DNA of 64,000 nt from Idiomarinaceae bacterium. GTDB lineage: Bacteria; Pseudomonadota; Gammaproteobacteria; Enterobacterales; Alteromonadaceae. Each line of letters opens with the position of its first letter. The first letter of the stretch is position 1. Below the pieces are notes generated by a model. That model was given only the letters and a program-made list of their open reading frames with translations. It was not told the DNA's origin and did not search any database. A program made the translations under genes and the position numbers. Location: assembly GCA_002685255.1 (NCBI GenBank), contig NYWU01000001.1, positions 1-64,000 of the forward strand, given 5' to 3'. Shown piece after piece: positions 38,110 through 47,740 of the stretch.

Positions 38110-39123
38110 TTACTTCCTCCCGCTTATGCGGGTCTGTATTTTGCGTAATAACAACTTTAATTTTGCGCTAAGACGCGTTGGCTGAGTTCGACGCTCTGCA
38201 AGTAATTGAACCGTTTGTTCGGGGGTTACTCTTGATCCCGACTCTGGATCCACGTAACGCGCATATAAAACCAGTGTGCAGTAGATAAGCGTAGACAAAT
38301 CCACTCGCTTTGTACGTCGTTCATTAGGACTCTTATCAGACGTTAAACCCCAGCCGCTATAAAAGGGCTGTCCATAGCAGGTCACGCGTTTGCCTCGCAG
38401 CAGTCCCTCAAACCCACACAACGACGTCATGGTGTGCACTTCATCTACACATTCCAGTACTGTTGATATGTTGATATCCGTGATATACGCATCGCAGTAA
38501 TCCAGCGCATCATTCGCGATGTTCTGACTCTTTCTCAAGCCTGCGACAACGTCAGGATGCGGTTTATAGATAATATACGCATCAGGGTTGGTTGCTTTAA
38601 CCTGCTTGAGCAACTCCAAATTGGTTTTTATATTGGGTGAGCCCTTTTTGATACTCGCATCAGTCTCGACTTGACCTGGCACTAAAATCGCTTTTTTATT
38701 CTTGGGTAACTCAATGGCTTTGTTGCTGCCCGTATTGTATTTACTGATATTGTTTTCGATCAGCAACTGTCTTAAAGCTTTGGCGCGCTCGCGCTCAGTT
38801 TCGTTAAGTTCAGTCGTATTCAATAATGATTCGAGATCGGATGGGCGTGTCGCATCAAAATAGATGCCTCGGGTATCACAGACCCAAGAGCACGGTCGCT
38901 CCAATGCTGCACCTAAACCTATAGAGCGAATAAACCCGTCTTCGACGTGGACCACGTTAACGTCTTTATTAAACCGCGCTGAGTCGTAATCGATACCCCA
39001 AATATACGCGGTCTCGCCGCCTGGCACTTGTTCTGGCTGGTCAACAAAAACAGGCTCCAGTTCGTTAAAAAACTGAAGCCACGATTTGCGCCAATACGGG
39101 CGGGTGCCAACAATATAAACCAT
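38110..39123 (-). CDS. Half-length KpsC-like Kdo transferase (single domain)
   Basis: A 337-residue Capsule_synth protein that corresponds to only one of the two KpsC domains. It aligns by eye with the second domain of the KpsC at 1-1431: VEDGFIRSIGLGAALERP, YFDATRPSDLE, NNISKYNTGSN, LVPGQVETDASI, YKPHPDV and GFEGLLRGKRVTCYGQPFYSGWG. Family members transfer beta-Kdo from CMP-Kdo to the lipid-linked acceptor. It lies four bases after kpsE and one base before the GT4 gene. A single-domain enzyme could add one linkage only, complementing the full KpsC. It looks complete, not truncated by mutation, since it begins and ends cleanly in the operon. Confidence 0.85.
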   Translation of the reverse strand: MVYIVGTRPYWRKSWLQFFNELEPVFVDQPEQVPGGETAYIWGIDYDSARFNKDVNVVHVEDGFIRSIGLGAALERPCSWVCDTRGIYFDATRPSDLESLLNTTELNETERERAKALRQLLIENNISKYNTGSNKAIELPKNKKAILVPGQVETDASIKKGSPNIKTNLELLKQVKATNPDAYIIYKPHPDVVAGLRKSQNIANDALDYCDAYITDINISTVLECVDEVHTMTSLCGFEGLLRGKRVTCYGQPFYSGWGLTSDKSPNERRTKRVDLSTLIYCTLVLYARYVDPESGSRVTPEQTVQLLAERRTQPTRLSAKLKLLLRKIQTRISGRK

Positions 39124-39127
39124 AGGA

Positions 39128-40213
39128 TTAGTGCTTGTGATCGCGCACGATGGCTCTACCTAAGTGAACAATAGCCGCGATGAACAAGGTAAATACCAGC
39201 AACACCACAAAATTATAGAGTCTATCGGGTTTGGTTGAATATTCAGGTAACAACGGGAACTCCAGTATAGATACTTGCTTTAACTTACGGGCTGCCTCAA
39301 TACGCGTACTTTCAAGCGCCACCATGGCATTCGAATACAGTTCTAAGGCGAACTCAGCGCGTAACTGTAACGTTTGAAACTCTGCTGAGGTTCTGTTGAG
39401 TGCGTCACCACTTTCACGGGTTAACTTGGCTTGCTCCTCAGTTATTTGCTCGTCGAGTGAACGAATTTCACGAGTTATTTCCATCACTTGTGGTGACGTG
39501 CGACTTTGGTAGTCAAGCAGTGCCGTTTTACGTGCGGCGAGGGCTGCACGCTGTGCTTGTAGTTGCGATACCGTAGCAAAAATAGCTTGTACGGTTTGCG
39601 AGGGTGACACGAGGCCGTTCTCATTTTGAAACTGCAGTAAATTATCACGCGCCTCAAACAGGCGCTCTTCCAAGTTGGCGACTTGCTTTTCGATAAACTT
39701 TACTTGCTCTTCGGCGAGTCGTTGACCCATGCTGTTCATGTGACGCTCGCCCTCTTTTAGCAGGGTTTGAACAATAGCCTGCGCCATTTCTGGATCAAAC
39801 GCTTCCACCTGAATCTGTAGGACCCCTGCGTACTCGTCAAACTCTATTGACATATGCTCAAGCATATATTGATGAAACACTTCGATGGGTGCACCTTTCT
39901 CTGAAAGCGCTGACCATGAGTCGATAAAGTCTTGCGAATAGTGGCTTCTTAGGTCGAGGTCTTTTTGTAGCGTTTTTAACATGGTCACCGACAACAAATG
40001 CTGACGAAGTAGAAGCAGATCGCCGGAGCCCTGCGTACCGGATAGCAGCGAGCTGATGTTCATTGAGGACATACTAACTTCGGGGCTCTCGAGCACGATT
40101 TGTGCACGTGATACATATCGGTCCGTTGCCATGACCCCCCAATAAATTGCGCCAACAATGACAATGACTGCTGCAATAGCCCAATGCGGTTGGTTTTTAA
40201 AAAAGTCTTTCAT
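39128..40213 (-). CDS. kpsE: Capsule export inner-membrane/periplasmic adaptor
   Basis: KpsE is the polysaccharide co-polymerase-like protein linking the ABC transporter to the outer-membrane channel. It has 361 residues. One membrane segment lies near 12-30 (WAIAAVIVIVGAIYWGVMA) and one near 333-355 (LYNFVVLLVFTLFIAAIV), with a long periplasmic helical region between them that contains coiled coil around 165-285. The proline-rich FPLLPEYSTKPDRLYN before the second segment is typical. Its start overlaps the kpsT stop by four bases. Confidence 0.92.
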   Translation of the reverse strand: MKDFFKNQPHWAIAAVIVIVGAIYWGVMATDRYVSRAQIVLESPEVSMSSMNISSLLSGTQGSGDLLLLRQHLLSVTMLKTLQKDLDLRSHYSQDFIDSWSALSEKGAPIEVFHQYMLEHMSIEFDEYAGVLQIQVEAFDPEMAQAIVQTLLKEGERHMNSMGQRLAEEQVKFIEKQVANLEERLFEARDNLLQFQNENGLVSPSQTVQAIFATVSQLQAQRAALAARKTALLDYQSRTSPQVMEITREIRSLDEQITEEQAKLTRESGDALNRTSAEFQTLQLRAEFALELYSNAMVALESTRIEAARKLKQVSILEFPLLPEYSTKPDRLYNFVVLLVFTLFIAAIVHLGRAIVRDHKH

Positions 40214-40932
40214 TTAGTTTGCTTCGCTTTTTTCTTGTTCGGTTTATGCCCTACGCTATCGTAATAAGCGTCGATAGCATCTTTGAGGTCATCAAACCAA
40301 ATGGCTTTACCATCGTGTAGCCAAATACCTGACTGACACAAATCCTCTAGAATTTTTGTTGAGTGAGACACCATAATCAGACTTGATTGCCCGACTCGCT
40401 CTTTAAACGCCTTTTTAGCTTTTTGCTTAAAGGTCACATCACCCACGGCTGTCGCTTCATCGGATAGGTAAATATCGAAATTAAACGCTAAAGACAACCC
40501 AAACGCTAAACGCGAGCGCATACCGCTCGAATAGGTCCTTATGGGCTGGTCAAATGCCGGTCCGATTTCGGCAAACTCTTGCACTTCATCAATAATGCGA
40601 TCAATGTCGGCATTACCACCGTGAATGCGGGCGACAAACTTTACGTTTTGACGTCCTGTCATGGAACCCTGAAAGCCGCCCCCTAAGCCGATTGGCCAAG
40701 AAACGCGACAGCGCTCGATAATCTCACCTTTGTCGGGCGAATCCATACCGCCTATAAGCCGTAACAGCGTAGACTTACCCGCGCCATTTTTACCCACTAA
40801 GCCGACGGATACGCCGCGCGGTATTTTAAAATCTACGCCTTTGAGCACCCAGCCGCCGCCAAACGGGCCGTGGTAGCGCTTCCAGACATCTTTTGCCTCG
40901 ATCATGGCGGGTTCACTTTGTTTATTTATCAC
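40210..40932 (-). CDS. kpsT: Capsule ABC transporter ATPase
   Basis: KpsT powers export of the lipid-linked polysaccharide across the inner membrane with KpsM. The 240 residues carry Walker A GKNGAGKST at 48-56, the signature RTYSSGMRSRLAFGLSL and Walker B IYLSDEATAVGD. The GTG start overlaps the kpsM stop by four bases. An ATG nine codons later aligns better with the E. coli protein but has a weaker ribosome site, so the true start is undecided. There is no C-terminal carbohydrate-binding extension as in Wzt, so chain recognition is not coded here. Confidence 0.95.
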   Translation of the reverse strand: MINKQSEPAMIEAKDVWKRYHGPFGGGWVLKGVDFKIPRGVSVGLVGKNGAGKSTLLRLIGGMDSPDKGEIIERCRVSWPIGLGGGFQGSMTGRQNVKFVARIHGGNADIDRIIDEVQEFAEIGPAFDQPIRTYSSGMRSRLAFGLSLAFNFDIYLSDEATAVGDVTFKQKAKKAFKERVGQSSLIMVSHSTKILEDLCQSGIWLHDGKAIWFDDLKDAIDAYYDSVGHKPNKKKAKQTK

Positions 40933-41735
40933 TGCGCCACCATTCTTACCTTAAATTTTACGTGCAGTGCTAGACCAAATAACACTGTACAGATCGCCCA
41001 CTGATAGACGTACCAGAGACTGACGCCTCGGACAGGGTGATAGGTGCTGAAAAATTCTGCTCGAATAAGCTCGACCGCATGTAGTAATGGGTTGTAAAGC
41101 AAATACTCCTGAATACCGTGTGGCATAAATTGAATCGGTAAAATAACCCCCGACAAAAAATAAAGTGGAAACGCAATCAGATTAACTATTTTGGACGACT
41201 CTGGGAAAAAGCTGACTAATACGGAAGTGATTAACCCCATACCCAACCCAATAAAGCTCATTGCCAGTAATACTTCCAAAGCTTCGAGGGGCGCATCGGG
41301 AATCATATCGTAGCCTAGCCCGGTGAATAGAAACACCATAATCATCAGCACAAAAGATTGTAATTTCGCCTCCATCGCGCAGCGCACCAATACAGTATCA
41401 GCAGGGTGTACTTGGCGGTAGGCAAACAACGCCTTATTTGCTTGAATCGCGTTCATACCTTGCATCCACAGAGTGCGGAACATGATATAAGTAGAGATAC
41501 CTATTACCAACCACGGAATAAACTCAGCCCCGGGTATCAAACGCCCGCTACCGATAAAGTCACGGACTCCAACCAAAATAACCACATGTAAAACAGGTTG
41601 CAGGAACAGCCACACCGGCGCAAATCGGTCCGTTGTCATGCGCGAGACAAACTCACGCATAAACAACGCTGACCAAACGTGCCATGCTACTAAATAGGGG
41701 CTGCGCACCGAGCTTGCTGGATTCTGGTCTTTCAT
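40929..41735 (-). CDS. kpsM: Capsule ABC transporter permease
   Basis: KpsM is the ABC-2 type permease of group 2/3 capsule export. The 268 residues show six likely membrane segments, including FLQPVLHVVILVGVRDFI, FVLMIMVFLFTGLGYDMI and IAFPLYFLSGVILPIQFMP, the last being the conserved ABC-2 signature region. It directly abuts the end of the outer-membrane channel gene and overlaps kpsT. The pair KpsMT defines the locus as ABC-transporter dependent. No Wzx or Wzy is visible in the window. Confidence 0.95.
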   Translation of the reverse strand: MKDQNPASSVRSPYLVAWHVWSALFMREFVSRMTTDRFAPVWLFLQPVLHVVILVGVRDFIGSGRLIPGAEFIPWLVIGISTYIMFRTLWMQGMNAIQANKALFAYRQVHPADTVLVRCAMEAKLQSFVLMIMVFLFTGLGYDMIPDAPLEALEVLLAMSFIGLGMGLITSVLVSFFPESSKIVNLIAFPLYFLSGVILPIQFMPHGIQEYLLYNPLLHAVELIRAEFFSTYHPVRGVSLWYVYQWAICTVLFGLALHVKFKVRMVAQ

Positions 41736-43526
41736 CTAGAGATCCAACGCCACCTTGGTTGCTACAGCAATCTGGTAAATGATTTGTGTAATCGACTGCG
41801 CGACTTGTAAGTTCTTCGAGCTGACTGCAGGCAGCACCAGCACCTCATCCCCCGGTCGCAAATCGGTGTTATTTGATTCAATCACTTCACCGTTTTGGCG
41901 GACGATCAATATGCGATCTTCGTTCGCACGCTGAGTAAATCCACCCGCTCCATTGATGTACTCCTCAACCGACTTGCCATCAACATACACGGCTGATTGC
42001 GGCACGTAGACTTCGCCACTCACGAGTACTGAGTCGGTTTTAGCAGGTAACGTCACAACGTCGCCGTGTTGTAAGCGAATATCCACGAGTTGGTTGTCGT
42101 TACTAACAACCAAGCGTCCGCTGGGTTTCACGTTACGCGCTTTTTGCACAAACTGGCTGATAAGCTCCGCTTCTTGTGCGCGCACTGCCGCTTCCTCGGC
42201 GGTGGATGATGGCGCCCCTAAGTAGGTTTGCTCTAAGCGATCTAAGCTTTCCTCTAGCGCTTTCTTTTGACGTTCTGCGACGCTTTGGCGACGAATCGAG
42301 ATATTTTTGTAGTCGGTTTCTTGTGGGTCAACGGCGACTGTATTCAAAAATTCCATCAGTCGCGCGTTTTTAGGTAGCACAAAATACGACTGACCTAAGT
42401 ATTTACCCTCGACTTGCACCACGATTTGGTCGGCGCGCTTATCGGCGAAGAATGCAACCTCATCACCATCGGCTAGTGACTCATCGGCGAACTGATCAAT
42501 GGTGACGTAGTCTGCTACGGGGTTACCCATGCGTGTGCCCACCACGAGTGCATGCGATACGCCTGGGTTTAAGCGGGCTAGTGACTCTATTTTACTGCCT
42601 TTAACGCCTTCGGATTTTAACTCGTAATGGTAAGCACGCCCAACATCACCATAAACAGTGACTTGCGGACCGCGCGATTTGACTAACAGGGTGTCACCTT
42701 CTTGCAGTTGTGGCTGGTTAAGCTCACCGTCAATGAGGAAATCGTACAGGTCGAAGGTTTTGATCACTTCGCCATTGCGGATTAAATCGATGTTACGAAA
42801 CGACCCCAGTTTGTTATCGATACCTGACGCTTGGTCTAAAAAGTAAAGAATTGAATCACTGGGTACACCTGCATATTTGCCGGGACGTTCGACAAAACCC
42901 GAGACCATCACACCAACAGGTTGAACACCTTGTACATTAGTATAGACGTTCACATTCTTGGGGTAGGTCGTTTTAATCGCAGATGTTATCACTGAATTAA
43001 GCTGAGCGACCGTGACACCCTGAACTTGTACGGGCCCGACTGATGGAATAAAAACAAAGCCTTGCGCATCGACAGAAAGTACCGAGTCGACCTCCGTCGC
43101 TCCCCATACACGCAAGGTAATTTGATCACCGGGCAAAATGCGGTACTGTGGATTAAGGCCATCTGAGCGTTTTACACGAAAGCCCCCATCAAACACTTCA
43201 GCACCGAACGGACGAATTTGGTTGCGTTCTTCGGGCGACAGCATTTCTTCCATCACCGGACCGTAAGTGCCTGTGCTCCAACTACTACGCACTTGCTGTT
43301 CGGCAAATTGGGTCGAAAGCGGTGAACGCGGATCGACATCACCAAACACTTGGCTCTGCGACATACTATTTGCTGGAGCTTGAGTAGAATCTGAGCCGCT
43401 CGCTCCCATTCTTTGTTCAAGCTGTTCTCTTTGTTCTGGAGAGAGATCTGAAATGCTCTGAGCCGAAGCGGTTACGCTCACTAACGACAAAAGCAGCGCT
43501 GCGATGCCTTGTTTTGTTCCTTTCAT
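41736..43526 (-). CDS. Outer-membrane polysaccharide export protein (KpsD/Wza type)
   Basis: A 596-residue exported protein that probably forms the outer-membrane or periplasmic channel for the capsule. A signal peptide covers residues 1-22 (ALLLSLVSVTASAQ end). There is no lipobox Cys, as in KpsD and unlike Wza. The Poly_export domain lies near 125-215 (YRILPGDQITLRVWGATEVD). Several SLBB-type segments follow (VMVSGFVERPGKYAG near 210, VTVYGDVGRAYHYEL near 290, VLVSGEVYVPQSAVYVDGKS near 507). It heads the kps transport genes, with AGGGGC before the ATG and a 105-bp gap upstream. Confidence 0.9.
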   Translation of the reverse strand: MKGTKQGIAALLLSLVSVTASAQSISDLSPEQREQLEQRMGASGSDSTQAPANSMSQSQVFGDVDPRSPLSTQFAEQQVRSSWSTGTYGPVMEEMLSPEERNQIRPFGAEVFDGGFRVKRSDGLNPQYRILPGDQITLRVWGATEVDSVLSVDAQGFVFIPSVGPVQVQGVTVAQLNSVITSAIKTTYPKNVNVYTNVQGVQPVGVMVSGFVERPGKYAGVPSDSILYFLDQASGIDNKLGSFRNIDLIRNGEVIKTFDLYDFLIDGELNQPQLQEGDTLLVKSRGPQVTVYGDVGRAYHYELKSEGVKGSKIESLARLNPGVSHALVVGTRMGNPVADYVTIDQFADESLADGDEVAFFADKRADQIVVQVEGKYLGQSYFVLPKNARLMEFLNTVAVDPQETDYKNISIRRQSVAERQKKALEESLDRLEQTYLGAPSSTAEEAAVRAQEAELISQFVQKARNVKPSGRLVVSNDNQLVDIRLQHGDVVTLPAKTDSVLVSGEVYVPQSAVYVDGKSVEEYINGAGGFTQRANEDRILIVRQNGEVIESNNTDLRPGDEVLVLPAVSSKNLQVAQSITQIIYQIAVATKVALDL

Positions 43527-43631
43527 TTGCTGCCCCTGTTAACCATACTATCTATCGTATTCATTATTCACTCGTTAAACTTTTTGTAGTTTACCACTCG
43601 CACCGTGCTTTAGAAACTAGTTAAAGCGCTG
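43527..43631 (-). promoter_or_regulatory. Gap upstream of the capsule channel gene
   Basis: A 105-bp AT-rich gap between the small lipoprotein gene and the channel gene. No intrinsic terminator is visible, so transcripts of the yjb-like operon could continue into the kps genes. It is the most likely place for a kps promoter by position alone. I see no ops or JUMPstart-like element. Confidence 0.3.
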
Positions 43632-43964
43632 CTAAAACTGCTCAAAAGCACGACTCAAACCCCATTCAGTGCGGTAGTCACACAACACCACCGTATTGGT
43701 TTGCGTCTCGGCCTCGAGGCACTCGCGTCCGCTCGCTGCGAAATATCGTTTAACGATAGTTACGTTATAGTTGCGTTGGCTGCGCGTAGTTAAACTGAGT
43801 GACTGTCCTGGCACGGCGCTAGCGATGGCATCATAGTTAGGTGATAAAATATAATCGACACTTTGGTGCGTGCCCTGCCAGTCACTGTTATTATCTTTTT
43901 CGGGTTGGCTTGCACAGCCGCTCATACCAAAAACGAGCACCCCTATTAGCGCTAACTTATTCAT
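43632..43964 (-). CDS. Small lipoprotein
   Basis: A 110-residue protein with a short signal sequence and lipobox (LVFGMSGC, Cys17), so it should be lipid-anchored. The mature part has FAASGRECLEAE and VLCDYRTEWGLSRAF, with two cysteines (about residues 80 and 95) that could form a disulfide. Similar small outer-membrane lipoproteins occur beside polysaccharide operons, but I cannot name the family with confidence. It follows the yjbH-like gene by 18 bases and precedes the capsule channel gene. AGGTAGC lies before the ATG. Confidence 0.7.
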   Translation of the reverse strand: MNKLALIGVLVFGMSGCASQPEKDNNSDWQGTHQSVDYILSPNYDAIASAVPGQSLSLTTRSQRNYNVTIVKRYFAASGRECLEAETQTNTVVLCDYRTEWGLSRAFEQF

Positions 43965-43982
43965 GTGCTACCTTATTTGTCC

Positions 43983-46109
43983 TTACCACTCATTATAAAA
44001 TCGGCTACGCGCATCGGTAATACCATATAAATGCGCTGCGCGTTGCAACATTTGTCCACCATCACGGGTGAGCGGCGTCCATCCAATGGCGCCGCGACCG
44101 GTGCTGTGGTTAATTTGTAATAGATCAAACGGGATACTGATAAAGAAGCCTTTATTGAAGCTCCCCTCACCAAACTCTTCCGCTGATACGTTTGTCTTCG
44201 CCGCAAAAGCGCCGACGATAATACCTGAATCAAATTTCTTCTCAAATTTGACGTTTACACCCCAGTCTTTTGCAAGGAAACGCCCTGCCGACACGGTCAA
44301 CAGTGTGTTGTCAAAGAAATAATCCGTGCGCAGATAACCCGTTAAATGCCCGGTTAGCACGTCGTAATCTCTAAATCCGAGGTGATTTTCGAAGCTACGT
44401 TGGCGCGCATAATTGATATCGACACCCACCGCCCACGGTTTATCGAGCGGGCGATAGAGCCATTCGGTCCCGATACCGCCAAACATGCGCTCAAGATACC
44501 CACCGTAAAAGGAGCTGTAAAGATTGTCTTGCCACTCTTTGACATAGGTACCCTGTGCACGTGTGAGTACAATGTCCGATTGCGTTGAATATTCACGCAC
44601 ATAGGTTCGCACGCGCGGCAACGGTGCTTCGCCGTCCTCAACGAGATAATTAAATTTATCGTAATTATCGACGATGGTGCCACTGATTACACCATTGACT
44701 AAGAAGTTCTCGGTCGGCACCCAATTAAAATAACCGTCCATGCGCAGCTTGTACATATAGAACGCTTCGGGCCCACCAAACGACTGCTCTAAGAAAGGAC
44801 GGAAACCAATATCGGGTAGTCCCAGTTCACTGGTGCGCTCAAACAACAGTTGGTCGTCATCATCTTGATTAACGTTAACCAGTTTGTAGCTATCTTTGTA
44901 GCGCGTGGTAAAGTCGGCGCGGTAAAATGCCCGTTTAAAGGTGGGCGCATCGACATTCACCTGTGCGATAGGCATGCCGAGCACATCATCGACAAATTGA
45001 TACTGGGTGACCGAAGCCGGTAAATAATTAGCCAGCACCGCTGCGGCTCTATCCAAACTCATCGTTTCATAGCGATAGCGACTTTGGTTACCCACCAACG
45101 TGACTTTTTTGCCGTTGTCGCTGAGGTAAAAGCGCTTGAGATAAAAGCCACTGGCTTTACGCAACTTGCTGCGCAACTCATCGGTGTCCAGCTGATCCAT
45201 TGAGGTGAGTTGCGGCTCGGTGGGTGCCGGTACCGGATCGGTACGCTTGTATTGCGTCATATCGTCAAAGTTCGTACGGAAGCTAAACCCGAACATCCAG
45301 GTATTGCCCCGTTCGTAACTCAGTTTGAGGTTGACGTTATCGTTCATCCGATAGTGCAGGCCATAATTCCAGTGGGAGTCCTGAATGATTGGCGTGCGCG
45401 AAGACTCACGCGAGAAGTCGTTGGCATCGTATTCAACTTTGACAATAAGCGGATCCCAGGGCGTTTGGTACGCAATCCCACCAAATACGCCTGCGTTACC
45501 GGTAAACCAGTCGCCAATTTCGAACTCACCGCCTTGCCCGCTGAGCTCGTTGGCGCGATCACAAAAACGATCCGCAATGTCGCACAACGGGTTGTCGATA
45601 TTGCCTGAGCGACCTAAGTAACCCCAACCGATACCTAACGTCACATCGACAGGGCCAAAGCGCTTACTTGCCGCAATGTACTCGGATGCAAATTGTCCAG
45701 TTCCGGCGATATCACGTAAGCCTAAACTGGTTTCGGGCAGCCAACGGCTTTCTTCTAACAATCTAAACTTTACATCAAGCCCACGGTCTTTATAGGTTTG
45801 GTCGCCACTAAAACCTTCTGAGTCACTGTATAGGCGCGTTCGCACATCGGTGTAGCGAATGGTTGACTCCAGCCACGGGAACAACTGGAGACTCAACGCC
45901 ATGCGACGGTATTCGTCGTTGTCGTAGTAAAGTACCGAGAACTCACCATCGCGGTTCATACGCCCGGTCGGGGTTTGCATTAAACCCGCACCACCGATAT
46001 CGGATTGCGTAGGCTGATAGATACGATCGGCACTGATATCTTGCGCAGACACGTTGGATAAATAACCTAACGCAGCCATGGTCAGTGTATAAACACTCAA
46101 CTTTTTCAT
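43983..46109 (-). CDS. yjbH: YjbH/GfcD-like outer-membrane protein
   Basis: A 708-residue exported protein of the YjbH family, predicted to be a large outer-membrane beta-barrel. The signal peptide ends near residue 22 (LGYLSNVSAQ). The conserved family segment follows at once (GGAGLMQTPTGRMNRDGEFS), then alternating aromatic strands throughout, such as LQLFPWLESTIRYTDV and LDVKFRLLEESRWLPETSLG. The yjb/gfc products are linked with exopolysaccharide production in enterics. The start overlaps the yjbG-like gene by four bases. It lies directly upstream of the capsule export genes, which suggests a common purpose. Confidence 0.9.
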   Translation of the reverse strand: MKKLSVYTLTMAALGYLSNVSAQDISADRIYQPTQSDIGGAGLMQTPTGRMNRDGEFSVLYYDNDEYRRMALSLQLFPWLESTIRYTDVRTRLYSDSEGFSGDQTYKDRGLDVKFRLLEESRWLPETSLGLRDIAGTGQFASEYIAASKRFGPVDVTLGIGWGYLGRSGNIDNPLCDIADRFCDRANELSGQGGEFEIGDWFTGNAGVFGGIAYQTPWDPLIVKVEYDANDFSRESSRTPIIQDSHWNYGLHYRMNDNVNLKLSYERGNTWMFGFSFRTNFDDMTQYKRTDPVPAPTEPQLTSMDQLDTDELRSKLRKASGFYLKRFYLSDNGKKVTLVGNQSRYRYETMSLDRAAAVLANYLPASVTQYQFVDDVLGMPIAQVNVDAPTFKRAFYRADFTTRYKDSYKLVNVNQDDDDQLLFERTSELGLPDIGFRPFLEQSFGGPEAFYMYKLRMDGYFNWVPTENFLVNGVISGTIVDNYDKFNYLVEDGEAPLPRVRTYVREYSTQSDIVLTRAQGTYVKEWQDNLYSSFYGGYLERMFGGIGTEWLYRPLDKPWAVGVDINYARQRSFENHLGFRDYDVLTGHLTGYLRTDYFFDNTLLTVSAGRFLAKDWGVNVKFEKKFDSGIIVGAFAAKTNVSAEEFGEGSFNKGFFISIPFDLLQINHSTGRGAIGWTPLTRDGGQMLQRAAHLYGITDARSRFYNEW

Positions 46110-46939
46110 GACTGACCTCCGTTAGGCAGAATAAATTTTGCCAATAACATGAGTTCGAGATCCAACTGCTCGGTTTCGTCGGTAAGCCAATACTCTGAAA
46201 GTAAGCGCACGCTGTGAATTAGGTTGCCCTTAATGGCGCAGCGCTGAGCTTGGTCAGCGTTGACAGTTTGCATCGGGCTGCGTTCATCGTGTGGGTAACA
46301 CGCAGCGGGCAAACGCTGGTTGTAATAAGCAACGGGCTGCTTTGCTACGGTGCCATTAGGTAGCACATTCCATAAGAAATCATTATCGACACCCGCTAAA
46401 TCCTCAGGTAGACCGAATGTCAGCGCTTTATGAGGAAAGCTGTAGAGATGCCAGTTAAACACGCGGCCATCGGCACGTGTTAACAGTGGGTTCTGCTGCA
46501 GAATAAGACGCGTTTGGTCCGGTGTTAAATTAAAGCTGTAGGTGGCTTGCAGTGGCCAACGGCTCACCTGCGCTGCCAGACGCTTAATGCTATCGGCAAC
46601 CTGTTGTTCATCTTGGCGACTCCAGTGACGCGCCAGCTGATCGAGCTGTTCAACCATGCGCTCGCGGTGACGCTCCAGCCTGGCTTGTAAAAAGTCGCTG
46701 GATAGGCGGCTCGCTGACCAGTTAATTTGGGCGAGTTCGTCAGCATTGATATCGCTTAAAATACGCTCATAGACTTGCGAAATACGCTCGGGTTGGCTCA
46801 GTTCATAGCTTTTTTGCCAACTGACATCGCCCGGCTGTTCTGGATTCTGATGCAAGTAAACGTTTACTTTAACCTGCGCTGCAGCAATCTGACTAACACT
46901 CATAAATACAACAAAAAGCAATCCAACGAATACGCGCAT
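46106..46939 (-). CDS. yjbG: YjbG/GfcC-like periplasmic protein
   Basis: A 277-residue exported protein of the GfcC/YjbG family. I start it at the ATG at 46939, which gives a clean signal peptide (FVGLLFVVFMSVSQIAAAQ) and a one-base overlap with the yjbF-like stop; a longer frame upstream lacks an export signal. The mature region begins VKVNVYLHQNPEQPGDVSWQ. SYPFHK-like and PNGTVAKQPVAYYN segments near the C-terminus resemble SLBB-related capsule proteins. The family is associated with exopolysaccharide secretion, though its exact action is not settled. Confidence 0.88.
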   Translation of the reverse strand: MRVFVGLLFVVFMSVSQIAAAQVKVNVYLHQNPEQPGDVSWQKSYELSQPERISQVYERILSDINADELAQINWSASRLSSDFLQARLERHRERMVEQLDQLARHWSRQDEQQVADSIKRLAAQVSRWPLQATYSFNLTPDQTRLILQQNPLLTRADGRVFNWHLYSFPHKALTFGLPEDLAGVDNDFLWNVLPNGTVAKQPVAYYNQRLPAACYPHDERSPMQTVNADQAQRCAIKGNLIHSVRLLSEYWLTDETEQLDLELMLLAKFILPNGGQS

Positions 46940-47667
46940 TAGTTTGCCCCTCTGTTCGAATTGCCCGGCTTTTGTAGATCTTTTTTGTAGGGTTTGAGCT
47001 CTTCGGTCACCACGCGTGGTAATGCGTCGGTCAGTTGTTGCGACGACTTCACCACCCGTCCGGTTTCGGTGGATAACCAATAATCGTTGGTCCACGTGGT
47101 ACCGTTATCTTGGGCTATTTGTTCGCGCCAATGCACCGTATTAACTGAACGATTAATGGGGAGCTCTAGCGTTTCTGAGCCGATACGTGAAAATTGCGAG
47201 GTAATCGCGTGAATAGATGCCTCTTGTGCAACGCCTGACTGCACTTGAGCTTGCCATGTGAGTGAGCACTGACTATTTAGTTGCGTGAGACATTTAAGCG
47301 GATCATTGCGAAGATTACTGACCCATGCCAGTTCATTTAAATTACCCGAGACGCCCTGCGTTTGTACCACGCGACCATGACGCGTGACGACCACTTCTTG
47401 ATCGCCTGACAACCATTTGTATTGGTCGTTATCATCAAAGCCAAGCCCTAACGCAATACGCCGCTGTTGATTAAAGCGTGCATACATCATGGGGTAATTA
47501 ATTTCGTCCAATCGCTCTTGCGTGACCGTCACATCTTGATTGCCTGACCAAGCAAACGCCAGTGTCTCTTTCATCGACTCAACGCGGTTCATACATCCTG
47601 ACAGCAGGACGGCTGCTGCAAGACTGGGCAGAAATAAACGGCTGTGGTGCATTGTTTTTGTTGTCAT
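46939..47667 (-). CDS. yjbF: YjbF/GfcB-like lipoprotein
   Basis: A 242-residue lipoprotein of the YjbF/GfcB family. The lipobox is LLSGC with Cys at residue 25. The family core includes YPMMYARFNQQRRIALGLGF and VVVTRHGRVVQTQGVSGNLN. A second ATG five codons in is possible; neither start has a clear ribosome site, which fits translation at a lower level than the upstream yjbE-like gene. It lies 97 bases after that gene, beyond an intrinsic terminator, so its expression depends on readthrough or on an unseen promoter. Confidence 0.88.
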   Translation of the reverse strand: MTTKTMHHSRLFLPSLAAAVLLSGCMNRVESMKETLAFAWSGNQDVTVTQERLDEINYPMMYARFNQQRRIALGLGFDDNDQYKWLSGDQEVVVTRHGRVVQTQGVSGNLNELAWVSNLRNDPLKCLTQLNSQCSLTWQAQVQSGVAQEASIHAITSQFSRIGSETLELPINRSVNTVHWREQIAQDNGTTWTNDYWLSTETGRVVKSSQQLTDALPRVVTEELKPYKKDLQKPGNSNRGAN

Positions 47668-47704
47668 TCGACGCCGAGGAATTATCTATGGGTAAACAAC
47701 TATA

Positions 47705-47737
47705 AACGAAAAAGCCGCCCATGTTGAGGGCGGCTTT
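47705..47737 (-). terminator. Intrinsic terminator after yjbE, inside the operon
   Basis: On the minus strand, AAAGCCGCCC and GGGCGGCTTT form a 10-bp perfect stem with a seven-base loop, followed by TTTTTCGTTT. It lies between the yjbE-like and yjbF-like genes and should stop most transcripts after the first, giving more of the small exported protein than of the three proteins downstream. Confidence 0.85.
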
Positions 47738-47740
47738 GTA

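Noticed and set aside
41413-41424. GGCGGTAGG on the plus strand
   Set aside because: It is antisense to kpsM and no plus-strand transcript is expected there.
45210-45608. A 132-codon open frame antisense to yjbH
   Set aside because: It has no recognisable product, and the opposite strand encodes a conserved outer-membrane protein.
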